NCBI GenBank assembly: GCA_963776195.1
Contig: CAVZMO010000047.1
Location: forward strand, 1 to 64,000
From: CAVZMO01 sp963776195
Lineage (GTDB): Bacteria; Nitrospirota; Thermodesulfovibrionia; Thermodesulfovibrionales; SM23-35
Direction of reading: 5' to 3'
DNA: 64,000 nucleotides
Below the pieces are notes generated by a model. The model saw nothing but the letters and a program-made list of their open reading frames with translations. It was not told the DNA's origin and searched no databases. Below are positions 19,901 through 29,587 of the stretch, in pieces. Within the stretch, counting starts at the first letter, position 1, and every line of letters starts with the position of its first letter. A program made the translations under genes and the position numbers.

Positions 19901-19959
19901 GATTCCTTTGATTTATAAAATTATATTTAACAGTCGAACCAGCTATACTTTATATATTA

Positions 19960-21310
19960 TTAACCAGGGACAATGTAATAATTAACAGCATTGACATAGG
20001 GAAATTTCTTCTGAATGTGATAGCCTATTTTTTTTAGAAATACTTCGAAGGCGGAAATGTTTTCGTTCATAATTTCTATAAAAATATCGGGATGGTGCGC
20101 GGCTATTAATTTTTTTGTGCCTTCAAGTACATCCAATTCCATTTTCTCGACATCAATCTTTATGAAGTCTATCTTTTCATGGATAAGTTCATCAAGGGGG
20201 GCCACCTCAATGTCGCCCCCTGGATTTGCCTCCAGATATGCCGCGCCAAGGTTGTTCATCTGGACATCCCTGACAAAGAATCTGCCGCGATTCTTACCCG
20301 CACCGATACCAAGAAGCGAAGTCTCCATCTTTGTGCAGTTATTAAGTTCCATATTCTTCTTGAGCAACCGTACGGCATCAGGATTAGGTTCGATCAAGAT
20401 GATCCTTCTCGTATCCATGAATTTTTCATAAAAAATAGCGTGATTGCCGATATTGGCGCCTACTTCGAGAATTACGGATTGTGGGGGAATAATTCCGGCG
20501 ATAAATTCGAGTTCTCGGATCTCGAAAAAATGACCCATTAAGATGGGATTGCTGAATCAGATCCAAAGAGTTCGAGATAAAAAACGTGATCTCATTGCCT
20601 CTATAATAAAATGAAGTTGTCCAGCCGCGTAAGTATCTTTTCTTAATGATGTTCTCGACCTGTTGTCGCCACTCATATCCTGTCGCAGACCTGGGCCCTT
20701 GTGAGTGCGAATCTCGTCCGGTGGTAGAAAAAGGGAAGCGGGAATTTGATGCATTATATTTTTCCCAGGCGCGGAGATAATAGTCGAAGTCTTCCCCTGC
20801 ATCGAGGGATTCATCGAAAGGTGTAGAAAGGGCTATCCGTGTTCTTAACAAAATGACCCATTCCAAGTGTAACAAATGGATCGCAAGACTAATACGTCTT
20901 CAAGATTATATAAGAAAGGTAATTGCTCTGGCCGCTCTCTCTGCCACCGCTCTCCGTATTCAATGGTCCAGATAGAACCCCATATGCCGTCATATTTATC
21001 CAAATATGGGGAGACATATTCAAATGCAGATGGTGCCATTAAATCATCGGCGTCGATGAAAGAAAATCCAGTCAATATCTTGTTCGGCGGCTTTTCTTAC
21101 TGCAATATTGCGAGCTTTCGACCGGCCCAGTTTTCCCTCGTGTCGTCAATGCCTATCGGTATAATCTCAGAAGAAATTCCCTTATTATAAACAAAAGCCC
21201 TATTTATGGATTCTAAACACTCATCATAAAGCTTTTCATGCCCGGGCCCAATAGGGGTGATCACTGCGCATCGATACGTCTTGTCAGATGGTAACGATGT
21301 TATAAGGGAA
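19960..21310 (-). pseudogene. Broken GT2 glycosyltransferase fused to FkbM-type methyltransferase
   Basis: The left part (19960-20538) is an open FkbM methyltransferase domain: VILEVGANIGNHAIFYEKF, LIEPNP, FIKIDVEKMELDVLEG, and a C-terminal Y-x-I end. Its usual N-terminal strand (NEITFFISNSLDLIQQSHL) lies just upstream in another frame, which is itself continuous with GT2-like sequence: FSFIDADDLMAPSAFEY, a DxD-like DADD, and LDAGEDFDYYLRAW. At least four one-base slips (near 20535, 20700, 20870 and 21085) are needed. The right-hand boundary is approximate because no clear start codon is visible. GT2-FkbM fusions build and O-methylate surface glycans; here it is probably inactive as written. 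Confidence 0.6.
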
Positions 21311-21360
21311 CAGCGTTGATGAACTCTGCCTCGGTTTTAAAAGGTCTTTATATGAACATT

Positions 21361-23401
21361 TTATTTCAGGCATGATGCCGGTTGATATATATCGTTTGAG
21401 ATCTGATGCGACCTGCTCGAACAGTCCTCCCAGTCGCCATGCTTTCTCTGGCGGAAGAGCCTTACTGTTTTATACCATGGCGTATCTTCAAATTCGCGCA
21501 TCCATCTCCAATCGCATACATAGGGCAGCAATGTCCAAACAGGAATTCCCACAGCGCCGGCCATATGTACGGTTGAATTGTCCACTGAGATTACGAGATC
21601 GAGCGCTGCAACCTGCGCAGCAAAGCCGTCAAGGTCTTTAAGGGGGTCGGCATCTTCCCAGTCATGAATAATCACACCCAATTTTTCTTTTGCTTCCTTC
21701 AGTTCACCGGAACAATCTCCGTATTGAAGGTTTATAAAATGTACTCCGGGAATTGAGAAAAGCTTTGTCCATTGTCCGAGAACCGTTGACCGTGCAAGTT
21801 TCACTGAGGGTTTGCTGCCGCCCCTCCAGGAAATTCCGATCTTTAACCCCTCTCCGAGATTCTGATACCTTGACGCCATAAAATAACCTTTTGATCATCC
21901 GGTACAAGATATGATTGCTGTTCCGGAAAATCGGCGAAATGTTAGACCGTAGAAATTTCGGTAAACTGCCAATTAGTATCTGAAAATCTGCCGCCTCTTG
22001 ATTCTCCATCAATAAGGGGATAAATCAGAGGGATTGATTTACCCGTGATAAATCATGCCTTTCAATAAAAGATGCTTCGGAAAAGATCGGGCAAAAAGAG
22101 GCACAAGCCGCTTATCGCACTCAACTATGCACAGGTCAGCCTGATCTATCACATCCGGCAGGCAGGAGGCAAACATAATTTCATCACCTACTCCCTGCTC
22201 AGCAGAAACTATAATTTTTTTGCCCTTTAAGGATCTGCCGTCCCATCGCGGCTGAGGAAAGACGGAGGGCCTTGCATCCTTTTTCAGAAGCCTCCATTCA
22301 TATTTCTTCCAGCCTTCTTCATAATTGCCTTGCGATAGAAGCATGAGAGATATGTTCCAGTGTGCCTCTGCGAGGGCAGGATTTATCTGCAATGCTTTTT
22401 GATAAAACTTCAAGGCTTCATTCAAATTGCCCTTTGTCTTCAAAGACACTTCCAAGATTGCAGTATGTTTCGGCGTCGTCAGGGGCAAGTCCAAGCGCTT
22501 TTCGATAATTGTCTGTCGCCTCATCGAAAAGGCCGATGTCATGTAAAACAGTGCCGAGATTTTTATATATTCCTGCCTGGCCTGGATCAAGTTCGAGCGC
22601 CCTCTTATAATACGCCAGGGATTCATGAAACTGACCTTTCTCCTGATAAATGACGCCCATATTATTATAGAGATTACTTAAAACTGCATGATCTGAATTA
22701 AGCTGTATGGCTTTTTCATAATAAGTGAGAGCCTCATCGAGATATCCTTTTTCCTGAAGAGATTTTCCCAGATTGCCGTAGGCGCCGGGAAAGGCAGTAT
22801 TAAGTTCAATCGCTTTTTTAAAATAAACAATTGCCTTATCGGATTCCCCTTTTTCCTGGAGGATTATTCCTAAGGCATCATATATATCGGCAGAATCCGG
22901 ATTAAGTTCCAACGCCTTTTGATAGAAGATGATGGCTTCATCGTTGTTCCCTTTATCCCGGAGGGCGTTCCCTAAATTGTAAAATGCCGCAAAAAAGTTC
23001 GGATTAATTCCAATTGCCCTTTGATAATTCGCGATGGCTTCATCGAGTTTCCCTTTAGCTGCCAGTGTATTGCCGAGATTGAAATATGCTTCGGCAAAGT
23101 TCGGGTTCAGATCGATCGCTTTTTGATAACAGATTATAGACTCTTCAATGAGACCTTTTGCCTTGAGGGCGCTTCCGAGGTGGCTATATGCTTCAGGATT
23201 GTTATGGTTGAAATGAAGTGATTTTTTTATAAATTCTGTGGCCAAATCATAGTCACTGATTTGATAGTAGATTACACCAAGAAGATGCAGCGCCGGCGCA
23301 TTGTTAGGCTGTACTTCTAATATTTCCCTATAAAGACGTTCTGCTTGCTGAAGGTTTCCAGTTTGATGATGTTCTACGGCCAACCGGAATTTTTCCGTCA
23401 T
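21361..23401 (-). pseudogene. TPR-GT9-like glycosyltransferase with several frameshifts
   Basis: Starts MTEKFRLAVEHHQTGN at 23401 and carries about nine TPRs, the longest repeat array of the GT9 type here. Frames change near 22440, 22050, 21960 and 21885. The middle part has YEEGWKKYEWRLL, PRWDGRSLKG and SAEQGVGDEIMFASCLPD, and the end has KIGISWRGGSKPS, LVISVDNSTVHMAGAVG and FEDTPWYKTVRLFRQ. It is more diverged from the others: NSTVHMAG replaces TAVAHLAG. It lies 49 bases after the FKBP-TPR-GT9 gene on the same strand. Confidence 0.7.
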
Positions 23402-23450
23402 GATTATAGCTTAATCTGTTTGCAGGGAAAGATTCTACAGCCTTTTAGGT

Positions 23451-25274
23451 CTATGAGCGACCAAAGTCATCAAGTGCATCTCTTATATGATTTATTACAG
23501 ACTCCCAATCGTCTGTTGCGGGCTGCCGGAAAAGTCTCATTGTCGGGTACCATGGACTGTCTTCCCTGTTCATCATCCAGCGCCAGTCAGGCACAAAGGG
23601 TAACAATACCCAGACGGGCTTGCCGAGCGCTCCCGCAAGATGGGCTACAGCCGTATCTATAGAGATGACCAGATCGAGGTTCTCGATAATTGCTGCGGTA
23701 TCGGAGAAGTCATGGATGTCCTCCGAGGTGTCAATGAGCTTAATTCCTTCAGGGGGATTCTTTGCCTGTTCTTCGGCCTCTCCCTTTTGCAGACTGTAGA
23801 ATGTAATATCGTTACGTCGTGCCAACGTCGAAAATGTCTCGATAGGGCATGAACGGCTGTGGCCGAATTTTAATTTTGGATTTCCGGCCCATACCAGGCC
23901 GATTTTAGTGGTGGACTTGCCCGGCCTGATTTTGTCGCGCCACTTCTGAACCAGAGCCTGATCTGCTTTGATATACGGTATTTTTGAAGGAATAGTATCA
24001 AGTTTGGTATTGAAAATGAGAGGCAGGCTCAGAAGAGGAGAGTGGAAATCAAAATCAGGTAGCTCTTCTCCCAGTGCTATAACCCCACTTACGCCCTCTG
24101 TATTTTTTAATAATGAAACCAATTCTTTCTGGCATTCAACGAGTACCTTTGCTCTTCGCTGAGCCACCAAGGGAGCATAACGGACAAACTGCAAAGTATC
24201 CCCGAATCCCTGCTCCGCATGGAGTAAAATAGTACGGCCGCTGATATCATGTCCATCCCACATGGGCTGAGAAAAATCACGCTTTGGCAGAACGTCTTTT
24301 AATTCCCAGCGCCATTCATATCCTTTCCAGCCTTCTTCAAATTTGCCCAATCGTAAGTTTATTAATCCCAAACTCCATTGTGCGTCGGCATGCCCCGGAT
24401 TAATTTCGATTGCCTTCTGATAACACTGCATGGCTTCGTTGAATTGTCCTTTTGCTACAAGGGTATTTCCAAGACTATAATATGCGCCTGCATGATCAGG
24501 CTTGAGCTGAAGCACCCTCTGGAAACAGAGCAAGGCTTCATCAAATTTGCCTTTCTCGTTGAAGGCCACCCCCAAATTATGGTGGGCTTCGGTAAATTCC
24601 TGGTTAAATCCGATTGCTATTTCATAGTATAGTATGGCTTGGTCGGTCAGACCTTTTCCCTGGAAAGCGACTCCCAGATTGTAATACGCGCCGGCGTGGT
24701 TCGGGTTCTGACGGATCGCCTTTCGGTAATAAGATATTGCTTCGTCTATTTCCCCCTTATCCTGCAGATCTATCCCTTTTTTGTAAAATTCTTCCGCAGC
24801 AGCGGCTTGAGACTGCTTGGCCTCAATGAGTTCGATGTCAAAAAAGAGGTCTTTTCCGGCCAGGGGGTGGTTTGTATCCAATGTTACAGTCTGATCGGAG
24901 ACATCGGTTACTCTTACTGTATTTGTTACGCCATCTTCTTGCTTGATTTCGAATTTCATTCCGACCATCGGTTCCAATTCCCGCGGAAATTGATCCCGGC
25001 TGACTATATGAACTTTTTCTTTGAGGTGTGGACCGAATGCCTTCTCAGGCGGGATAATTACGGATTTGGATTCTCCCTGCGCCATGCCGATGACCGCCTC
25101 TTCAAGTCCCGGCATGACCTGATGCTCACCTATTACAAAGTCAAGAGGTTCTTTACCGGCAGAGGTATCAAAGACGGTACCATCCTCCAATTTACACGTG
25201 AAGTGAATCTTAATCACATCTCCGATTTTTGCGCCTGCTGTCTTTTGATCTTCCCTTTCGTTCATAAGTGACAT
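23451..25274 (-). CDS. FKBP (SlyD-like) prolyl isomerase - TPR - GT9-like glycosyltransferase fusion
   Basis: A 607-residue uninterrupted protein. Residues 12-152 are a SlyD-type FKBP domain: HFTCKLEDGTVFDTS, FVIGEHQVMPGLEEAVIGM, an inserted flap region (AFGPHLKEKV to the DGVTN loop), and the signature NHPLAGKDLFFDIELIEA. The His-rich metal tail of SlyD is missing and is replaced by a short AAAAEEF linker into four to five TPRs (155-300). The rest is a GT9-like domain: LLHAEQGFGDTLQF, KIGLVWAGNPKLK, ISIDTAVAHLAGALG, REDSPWYPTMRLFRQ. Two ATGs (25274 and 25265) are possible. It starts three bases after the panB stop, so the two are co-transcribed. The isomerase/chaperone module may hold or unfold the protein to be glycosylated; this is inference. 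Confidence 0.88.
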   Translation of the reverse strand: MSLMNEREDQKTAGAKIGDVIKIHFTCKLEDGTVFDTSAGKEPLDFVIGEHQVMPGLEEAVIGMAQGESKSVIIPPEKAFGPHLKEKVHIVSRDQFPRELEPMVGMKFEIKQEDGVTNTVRVTDVSDQTVTLDTNHPLAGKDLFFDIELIEAKQSQAAAAEEFYKKGIDLQDKGEIDEAISYYRKAIRQNPNHAGAYYNLGVAFQGKGLTDQAILYYEIAIGFNQEFTEAHHNLGVAFNEKGKFDEALLCFQRVLQLKPDHAGAYYSLGNTLVAKGQFNEAMQCYQKAIEINPGHADAQWSLGLINLRLGKFEEGWKGYEWRWELKDVLPKRDFSQPMWDGHDISGRTILLHAEQGFGDTLQFVRYAPLVAQRRAKVLVECQKELVSLLKNTEGVSGVIALGEELPDFDFHSPLLSLPLIFNTKLDTIPSKIPYIKADQALVQKWRDKIRPGKSTTKIGLVWAGNPKLKFGHSRSCPIETFSTLARRNDITFYSLQKGEAEEQAKNPPEGIKLIDTSEDIHDFSDTAAIIENLDLVISIDTAVAHLAGALGKPVWVLLPFVPDWRWMMNREDSPWYPTMRLFRQPATDDWESVINHIRDALDDFGRS

Positions 25275-25277
25275 TTC

Positions 25278-26078
25278 TTATTTAAAACTCTGCTCCTTTG
25301 AGGGGAAGACGCCCTCCTCTATTTCCTCCTTATAGATCTTGACGGCCTTTAATGCCTCATCTTTTAAGCTTGTATATCTCTTGGCAAACTTAGGTAGAAA
25401 CCTATCGAACAAGCCGAGGACGTCGTGGAGCACGAGTACCTGGCCATCGCAATGAGGGCCGGCGCCGATGCCGATTGTCGGAATCGAAAGCTCTTTGGTA
25501 ATCCTTTCGGCAAGTCCCATAGGTATAGCCTCAAGCAATAAAGAGAAGGCGCCGGCATCTTCTGCGATATGCGCTTCTTCGAGCAATCTCTTTGCGGATT
25601 CTTCAGTCTTACCCTGGACCTTGTATCCTCCCATCCTGTGAATAGACTGCGGGGTAAGCCCTATATGCGCCATAACCGGAATATCCGACCGCGTCATTGC
25701 CCTGATATGATCCGCCACTTCAGCACCGCCTTCAATCTTGACGGCAGTTGCACCGGCCTCTTTCAAAAATCTTCCCGCATTCCTTATCCCTTCCTCAACA
25801 CCGGACTGATAAGACATAAACGGCAAATCACCGATAACCATGGCGTTCTGAACCGCCCGCGAAACAATCTTTGTGTGATAGATCATCTCATCCATAGTGA
25901 CCGGGAGTGTATTTTCGAGACCCTGAACAACCATACCCAAGGAATCACCGACAATGATACCATCGATCCCCGCCTCGTCAACTATTTTTGCGAAGGGATA
26001 ATCATAGGCCGTGAGCATAGTAATCTTTTTGCCTTCCGCTTTCTTCTTGAAAAAATCCTGAATTGTTATTTTCGGCAT
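25278..26078 (-). CDS. panB: 3-methyl-2-oxobutanoate hydroxymethyltransferase (PanB)
   Basis: Transfers a hydroxymethyl group from methylene-tetrahydrofolate to 2-oxoisovalerate to form ketopantoate, the first committed step to pantothenate and CoA. About 266 residues starting MPKITIQDF, as usual for the family; an ATG 15 bases upstream (26093) would add MLRLS. Motifs are MLTAYDYPFAKIVDEAG, DGIIVGDSLGMVVQG with the metal-binding Asp, KIEGG, and PTIGIGAGPHCDGQVLV. It is intact with no unusual features. Its direct downstream partner is the FKBP-TPR-GT9 gene, an unexpected neighbour for a CoA gene. Confidence 0.95.
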   Translation of the reverse strand: MPKITIQDFFKKKAEGKKITMLTAYDYPFAKIVDEAGIDGIIVGDSLGMVVQGLENTLPVTMDEMIYHTKIVSRAVQNAMVIGDLPFMSYQSGVEEGIRNAGRFLKEAGATAVKIEGGAEVADHIRAMTRSDIPVMAHIGLTPQSIHRMGGYKVQGKTEESAKRLLEEAHIAEDAGAFSLLLEAIPMGLAERITKELSIPTIGIGAGPHCDGQVLVLHDVLGLFDRFLPKFAKRYTSLKDEALKAVKIYKEEIEEGVFPSKEQSFK

Positions 26079-26218
26079 GCTTAATCTTAACATAAAACGA
26101 CGCTATGGCGGCAATATAATTAGATTTATTGGAGCGGCATCAGGCCGGTCTTGATTCAATGTTCGGTTACAGTCCTCCGGGAAAAATACAGCGGAGATGA
26201 ATGCTGATCATACTCGAT

Positions 26219-27469
26219 TTATGGAAAAAGCGGCAACTTAATTTTGAATATCGTGCCTTTTTCGCTGCTGTCGACAGAGATACTGCCTCCATGGGATACG
26301 ACAATCTTGTGAACTATTGCGAGGCCGAGACCGGTCCCCTTTTCTTTGGTAGTAAAAAAAGGCAGAAAGATTTTGTCTTTTATATCCTCTGAAATTCCGT
26401 GGCCGCTATCGGAAATGAATATCTCAATAGAATCACGCTCATGGTCTGCCGGAGATGTTGCCGCTATCGTAAGAACCCCTCCTTTCGGCATGGACTCTGC
26501 AGAGTTTTGCAGGAGATTGATAAACGCCTGCCTCAACAGCACTTCATCCCCCTTTATGAGAGGCAGATTGTTAATGGCCAGTTTGATAATGATATCGTCC
26601 TGTTCACCGCGGGTCGACGCCACACAATTTTCAATGAGTTCCCTCAGATTAATATCGGTCATATTGAGTTCCGCCGGTTTTGCAAACGAGAGGAAGTCCG
26701 TGATAATCCTGTCCATAACAACGATCTCTTTTGATATCGCGTCCACAGTGGGTTTTATGGAGGTGTCCGCCTTCTTTGACAGGAGTTTTGTATATCCCGC
26801 AATGACAGCCATCGGATTCCTTAGCTCATGCGCTATCCCTGCCGATATCTCACCGAGGCTCGACAGTCTGTTCCTCAATTCGATCTGAGACTCGATCGCT
26901 TTCAGATGGGTGAGGTCCGTAAAAACAAGTATCTGGCCGATGATCGCGCCTTCCGAATCCTTTAGAGGTGAAAGTGTAAGCCCCAACCAGATCCTCTTCC
27001 CCGACGGCGTTGTATAACCTGTTTCACCTCTTTCGACGACCTTTTTTTCTTTCAAGAAATCCGTGATGGGTCTGTTCAGAACTTCCGTGTAAGTTTTCCC
27101 GACAATCGTTTCTCCCTTTATCTCCAGTATCGTTTCAGCGGCGCGATTTATTTTTGTAATCCGCTCCCCATCATCAAAACTTATCACCCCGCTCGGTACG
27201 CTCTGCAATATGTTTTCGTTATAGCCTTCGATTGCTATAGCCCTGTCTTCGGCCTTCTTCCGCAAAACCTCGAGTTCTTTTTCTTTTTCTTTGAGCTGGG
27301 ATACAAGCTCATGAAAGGTGTCTACAACAAAACCGACCTCGGACACGTCCTTTTGTTTGATGCTTTTGTTCTCTCTCCGAAAACTGACAATTTTTCTGAT
27401 CAGAAACAAAAACGCGATACCCACAATGAGGAAAATTATCGAATTTAAAAAAAAGACTTCAATGCTCAT
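26219..27469 (-). CDS. Membrane-anchored PAS sensor histidine kinase
   Basis: A 416-residue protein: one N-terminal membrane helix (residues 5-27), a charged coiled coil (about 40-80), a PAS domain (about 82-195, with SVPSGVISFDDGERITKINRAA), a HisKA dimerisation helix with the phospho-acceptor in GIAHELRNPM (near 215), and an HATPase domain with N-box NLLQNSAESM, G1 DSGHGIS and G2 GTGLGLAIV. There is no periplasmic sensory domain, so the signal is probably sensed by the cytosolic PAS. No response regulator is adjacent, so it is an orphan kinase here. The N-box variant NSAESM is typical of NtrB-like kinases. Confidence 0.9.
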   Translation of the reverse strand: MSIEVFFLNSIIFLIVGIAFLFLIRKIVSFRRENKSIKQKDVSEVGFVVDTFHELVSQLKEKEKELEVLRKKAEDRAIAIEGYNENILQSVPSGVISFDDGERITKINRAAETILEIKGETIVGKTYTEVLNRPITDFLKEKKVVERGETGYTTPSGKRIWLGLTLSPLKDSEGAIIGQILVFTDLTHLKAIESQIELRNRLSSLGEISAGIAHELRNPMAVIAGYTKLLSKKADTSIKPTVDAISKEIVVMDRIITDFLSFAKPAELNMTDINLRELIENCVASTRGEQDDIIIKLAINNLPLIKGDEVLLRQAFINLLQNSAESMPKGGVLTIAATSPADHERDSIEIFISDSGHGISEDIKDKIFLPFFTTKEKGTGLGLAIVHKIVVSHGGSISVDSSEKGTIFKIKLPLFP

Positions 27470-27491
27470 ATCGATGATTATCTATAGAAAT
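27466..27491 (+). repeat. Direct repeat copy 1, between uxs and histidine kinase
   Basis: This 26-base stretch covers the histidine kinase start codon and leader and ends right at the uxs stop. It matches 28600-28625 at 23 of 26 positions. Weaker similarity runs on into the kinase coding sequence (AAAGACT and TCAT blocks). Confidence 0.65.
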
Positions 27492-28442
27492 CTATTGGTG
27501 CAGGAGAGATTTAAAATACTCAATTGTTTTCTTCAATCCTTCGCCCAGCCCGACTGCAGGCTTCCATTCAAGGATTTTGGAAGCTAATGAGATGTCGGGT
27601 TGTCTCTGTTTTGGGTCGTCGGCAGGGAGCGGGTTGAGGACAATTTTTGATCTTGTTCCTGTCAATTCTATGACTTTTTGCGCCAACTCCAGGATAGTAA
27701 ACTCATCAGGGTTGCCGAGATTTACGGGACCGGTGAAATCATCATGACTGTCCATCAGACCGATAAGGCCGCTGAGGAGGTCATCGATATAGCAGAAACT
27801 CCTTGTCTGACTCCCGTCTCCAAACACGGTAATGTCCTCTCCCTTGAGGGCCTGTACTATGAAACTGCTTACTACCCGCCCGTCGTTCGGATGCATGCGC
27901 GGACCATAGGTATTAAATATCCTCGCAACCTTTATTTTAAGTTTATGCTGACGGTGGTAGTCAAAGAAGAGGGTTTCTGCGCAGCGTTTTCCCTCGTCAT
28001 AGCATGATCTCACTCCTATCGGATTTACGTTTCCCCAATAGTTTTCCAGCTGTGGATGAACAGCAGGATCTCCATAAACTTCGCTGGTCGATGCCTGTAA
28101 TATTTTTATTTTCAGCCTTTTTGCAAGGCCAAGCATGTTTATTGCTCCGTGTACCGCTGTCTTAATTGTCTGGACCGGATCGGACTGATAGTGAACAGGC
28201 GAGGCCGGGCAAGCGAGGTTATAAATCTCATCGACTTCCACGTAAAAAGGGAAACAGATATCGTGGCGTATGACCTCAAAATAGGGATTGCTCAAGAGAT
28301 GAACGATGTTTGACCTCCGGCCGGTATAGAAATTATCAAGGCAGATAATTTCGTTCCCGTCTTCCAGAAGACGTTCGCACAGGTGGGAACCAATGAACCC
28401 CGCGCCACCGGTTACCAGTATCCTTTTTTTTGTCACGTTCAT
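27492..28442 (-). CDS. uxs: UDP-glucuronate decarboxylase / UDP-xylose synthase-like SDR
   Basis: About 316 residues from the ATG at 28442 (MNVTKKRILVTGG); an in-frame start at 28502 would add 20 residues without family match. It has the NAD Rossmann motif GGAGFIGSHL, LDNFYTGRRSNI, CPASPVHYQ, the catalytic STSEVYG and YDEGKRCAE (Y-x3-K), and ARIFNTYGPRM, which are characteristic of Uxs. It converts UDP-glucuronate to UDP-xylose, a possible donor for the glycosyltransferases upstream. It is flanked on both sides by a short imperfect direct repeat, suggesting it was inserted between pilD and the kinase gene. Confidence 0.9.
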   Translation of the reverse strand: MNVTKKRILVTGGAGFIGSHLCERLLEDGNEIICLDNFYTGRRSNIVHLLSNPYFEVIRHDICFPFYVEVDEIYNLACPASPVHYQSDPVQTIKTAVHGAINMLGLAKRLKIKILQASTSEVYGDPAVHPQLENYWGNVNPIGVRSCYDEGKRCAETLFFDYHRQHKLKIKVARIFNTYGPRMHPNDGRVVSSFIVQALKGEDITVFGDGSQTRSFCYIDDLLSGLIGLMDSHDDFTGPVNLGNPDEFTILELAQKVIELTGTRSKIVLNPLPADDPKQRQPDISLASKILEWKPAVGLGEGLKKTIEYFKSLLHQ

Positions 28443-28599
28443 CGTTCTGATAAGCCTTCTTTTATCGTCCACCACAAAGACCCGGATGTTTCCGATAGCC
28501 ACGGATTGCCGTTTCTCTTTCGGAAACAGTTTATTTTATCACAAAAGACGTATGTGAGTTAAGATTATCCATGCGTGCAACTCATAAAGACTCCCACAT

Positions 28600-28625
28600 T
28601 CATGTCGATGGTCATCTATAGAAAT
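28600..28625 (+). repeat. Direct repeat copy 2, at the prepilin peptidase stop
   Basis: The partner of 27466-27491 lies across the 3' end of the prepilin peptidase gene. Read on the minus strand, it continues as ATGAATGTGGGAGTCTTT, a decayed version of the first codons of the histidine kinase. Confidence 0.65.
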
Positions 28626-29388
28626 ACCAGTTGAATATCTCCCTGCCGAAAAAAAGCGTGATAAGAGAACCAACAGCGAGGAAGGGCCCAAAGGGTATTT
28701 TCGTCTTTCTGCCCTTACCTTGGGCAATCATGATAAATATTCCAAAAACAGCTCCCGTGAGACTTCCGACAAATGTTGTCAGGAGCACCGACTTCCAGCC
28801 CATCAGCGCGCCGACCATCGCCATCATTTTTATGTCGCCTCCTCCCATGCCGCCCCTGCTGAGGATCGCGATCGCATAAAAAAGTCCGCCGCCGACCAAA
28901 AAGCCTATGATTGATGCCTTGAATCCGAGGGGAGAGAACCCGACAAACGGATCGGGCATCAGCAATGACCCGGCTATGAGCGCGATCGGAATGCCGGGCA
29001 AGGTGATCCTGTCGGGTATGATCTGAAAATCCAAGTCAATAAAGGTTATGAGGATGAGGGCGGAACAGAAAATACAATATACTGCCGTATACCATTCTAA
29101 GCCGAATCTCCAAAGGACCGAAGCATATAATGCGGCATTCAGGAATTCCACCAGAGGGTATCTCACGGATATTCCTGCCTTGCATACCCTGCATTTCCCA
29201 CCCAGAAGAATGTAACTGAGAATCGGGATGTTGTCGTAAGGTCTTATCGGGGTATTACAGTGAGGACACCTCGAAGCGGGTGCGATTACCGACATATTCC
29301 TCGGCATTCTATAGATGCAGACATTCAGGAACGAACCGATGGCGGAACCGAATACGAACGCCATGATGCAAGAGATTATGTCATGCAT
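28612..29388 (-). CDS. pilD: Prepilin leader peptidase / N-methyltransferase
   Basis: A 258-residue inner-membrane aspartic protease that cleaves and N-methylates type IV prepilins. The N-terminal cytosolic domain has the two zinc pairs CPHCNTPI and CRVCKAGI; the catalytic aspartates lie in FIDLDFQIIPD and GGGDIKMMAM. Seven to eight hydrophobic segments are visible. It is intact. The only other pilus-type gene in the window is the PilT-like ATPase at 55557. The stop codon lies in the direct repeat that flanks uxs. Confidence 0.93.
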   Translation of the reverse strand: MHDIISCIMAFVFGSAIGSFLNVCIYRMPRNMSVIAPASRCPHCNTPIRPYDNIPILSYILLGGKCRVCKAGISVRYPLVEFLNAALYASVLWRFGLEWYTAVYCIFCSALILITFIDLDFQIIPDRITLPGIPIALIAGSLLMPDPFVGFSPLGFKASIIGFLVGGGLFYAIAILSRGGMGGGDIKMMAMVGALMGWKSVLLTTFVGSLTGAVFGIFIMIAQGKGRKTKIPFGPFLAVGSLITLFFGREIFNWYFYR

Positions 29389-29479
29389 GATGAAGATTTC
29401 GAAATTGTGCCGTTCAAATTGCTCATTACCAATCCAATCGCCGGATAAACCCCGATTGCCATCCCGTCAAACGCTGCTT

Positions 29480-29554
29480 GTCATTGCGAGCTCGAAGGTC
29501 GTGGCAATTTCGAACCGTTTGAGATTGCTTCGTTACGCCGCTTCTCGCAATGAC
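29480..29554. repeat. Palindromic intergenic repeat, family B
   Basis: Arms GTCATTGCGAG (29480-29490) and CTCGCAATGAC (29544-29554) are exact complements and enclose GAGATTGCTTCG. It fills most of the 199-base gap before the coiled-coil gene; nothing else is visible there. It is a different sequence family from the GTCATTCCGG repeats. Confidence 0.75.
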
Positions 29555-29587
29555 CTTTTTGAGATTTTTCTACCATCGGTCGACTCA

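Noticed and set aside
26079..26218. Riboswitch or RNA leader ahead of panB
   Set aside because: I looked for stable stems and known conserved cores and saw none; the stretch is short and has no terminator-like structure.
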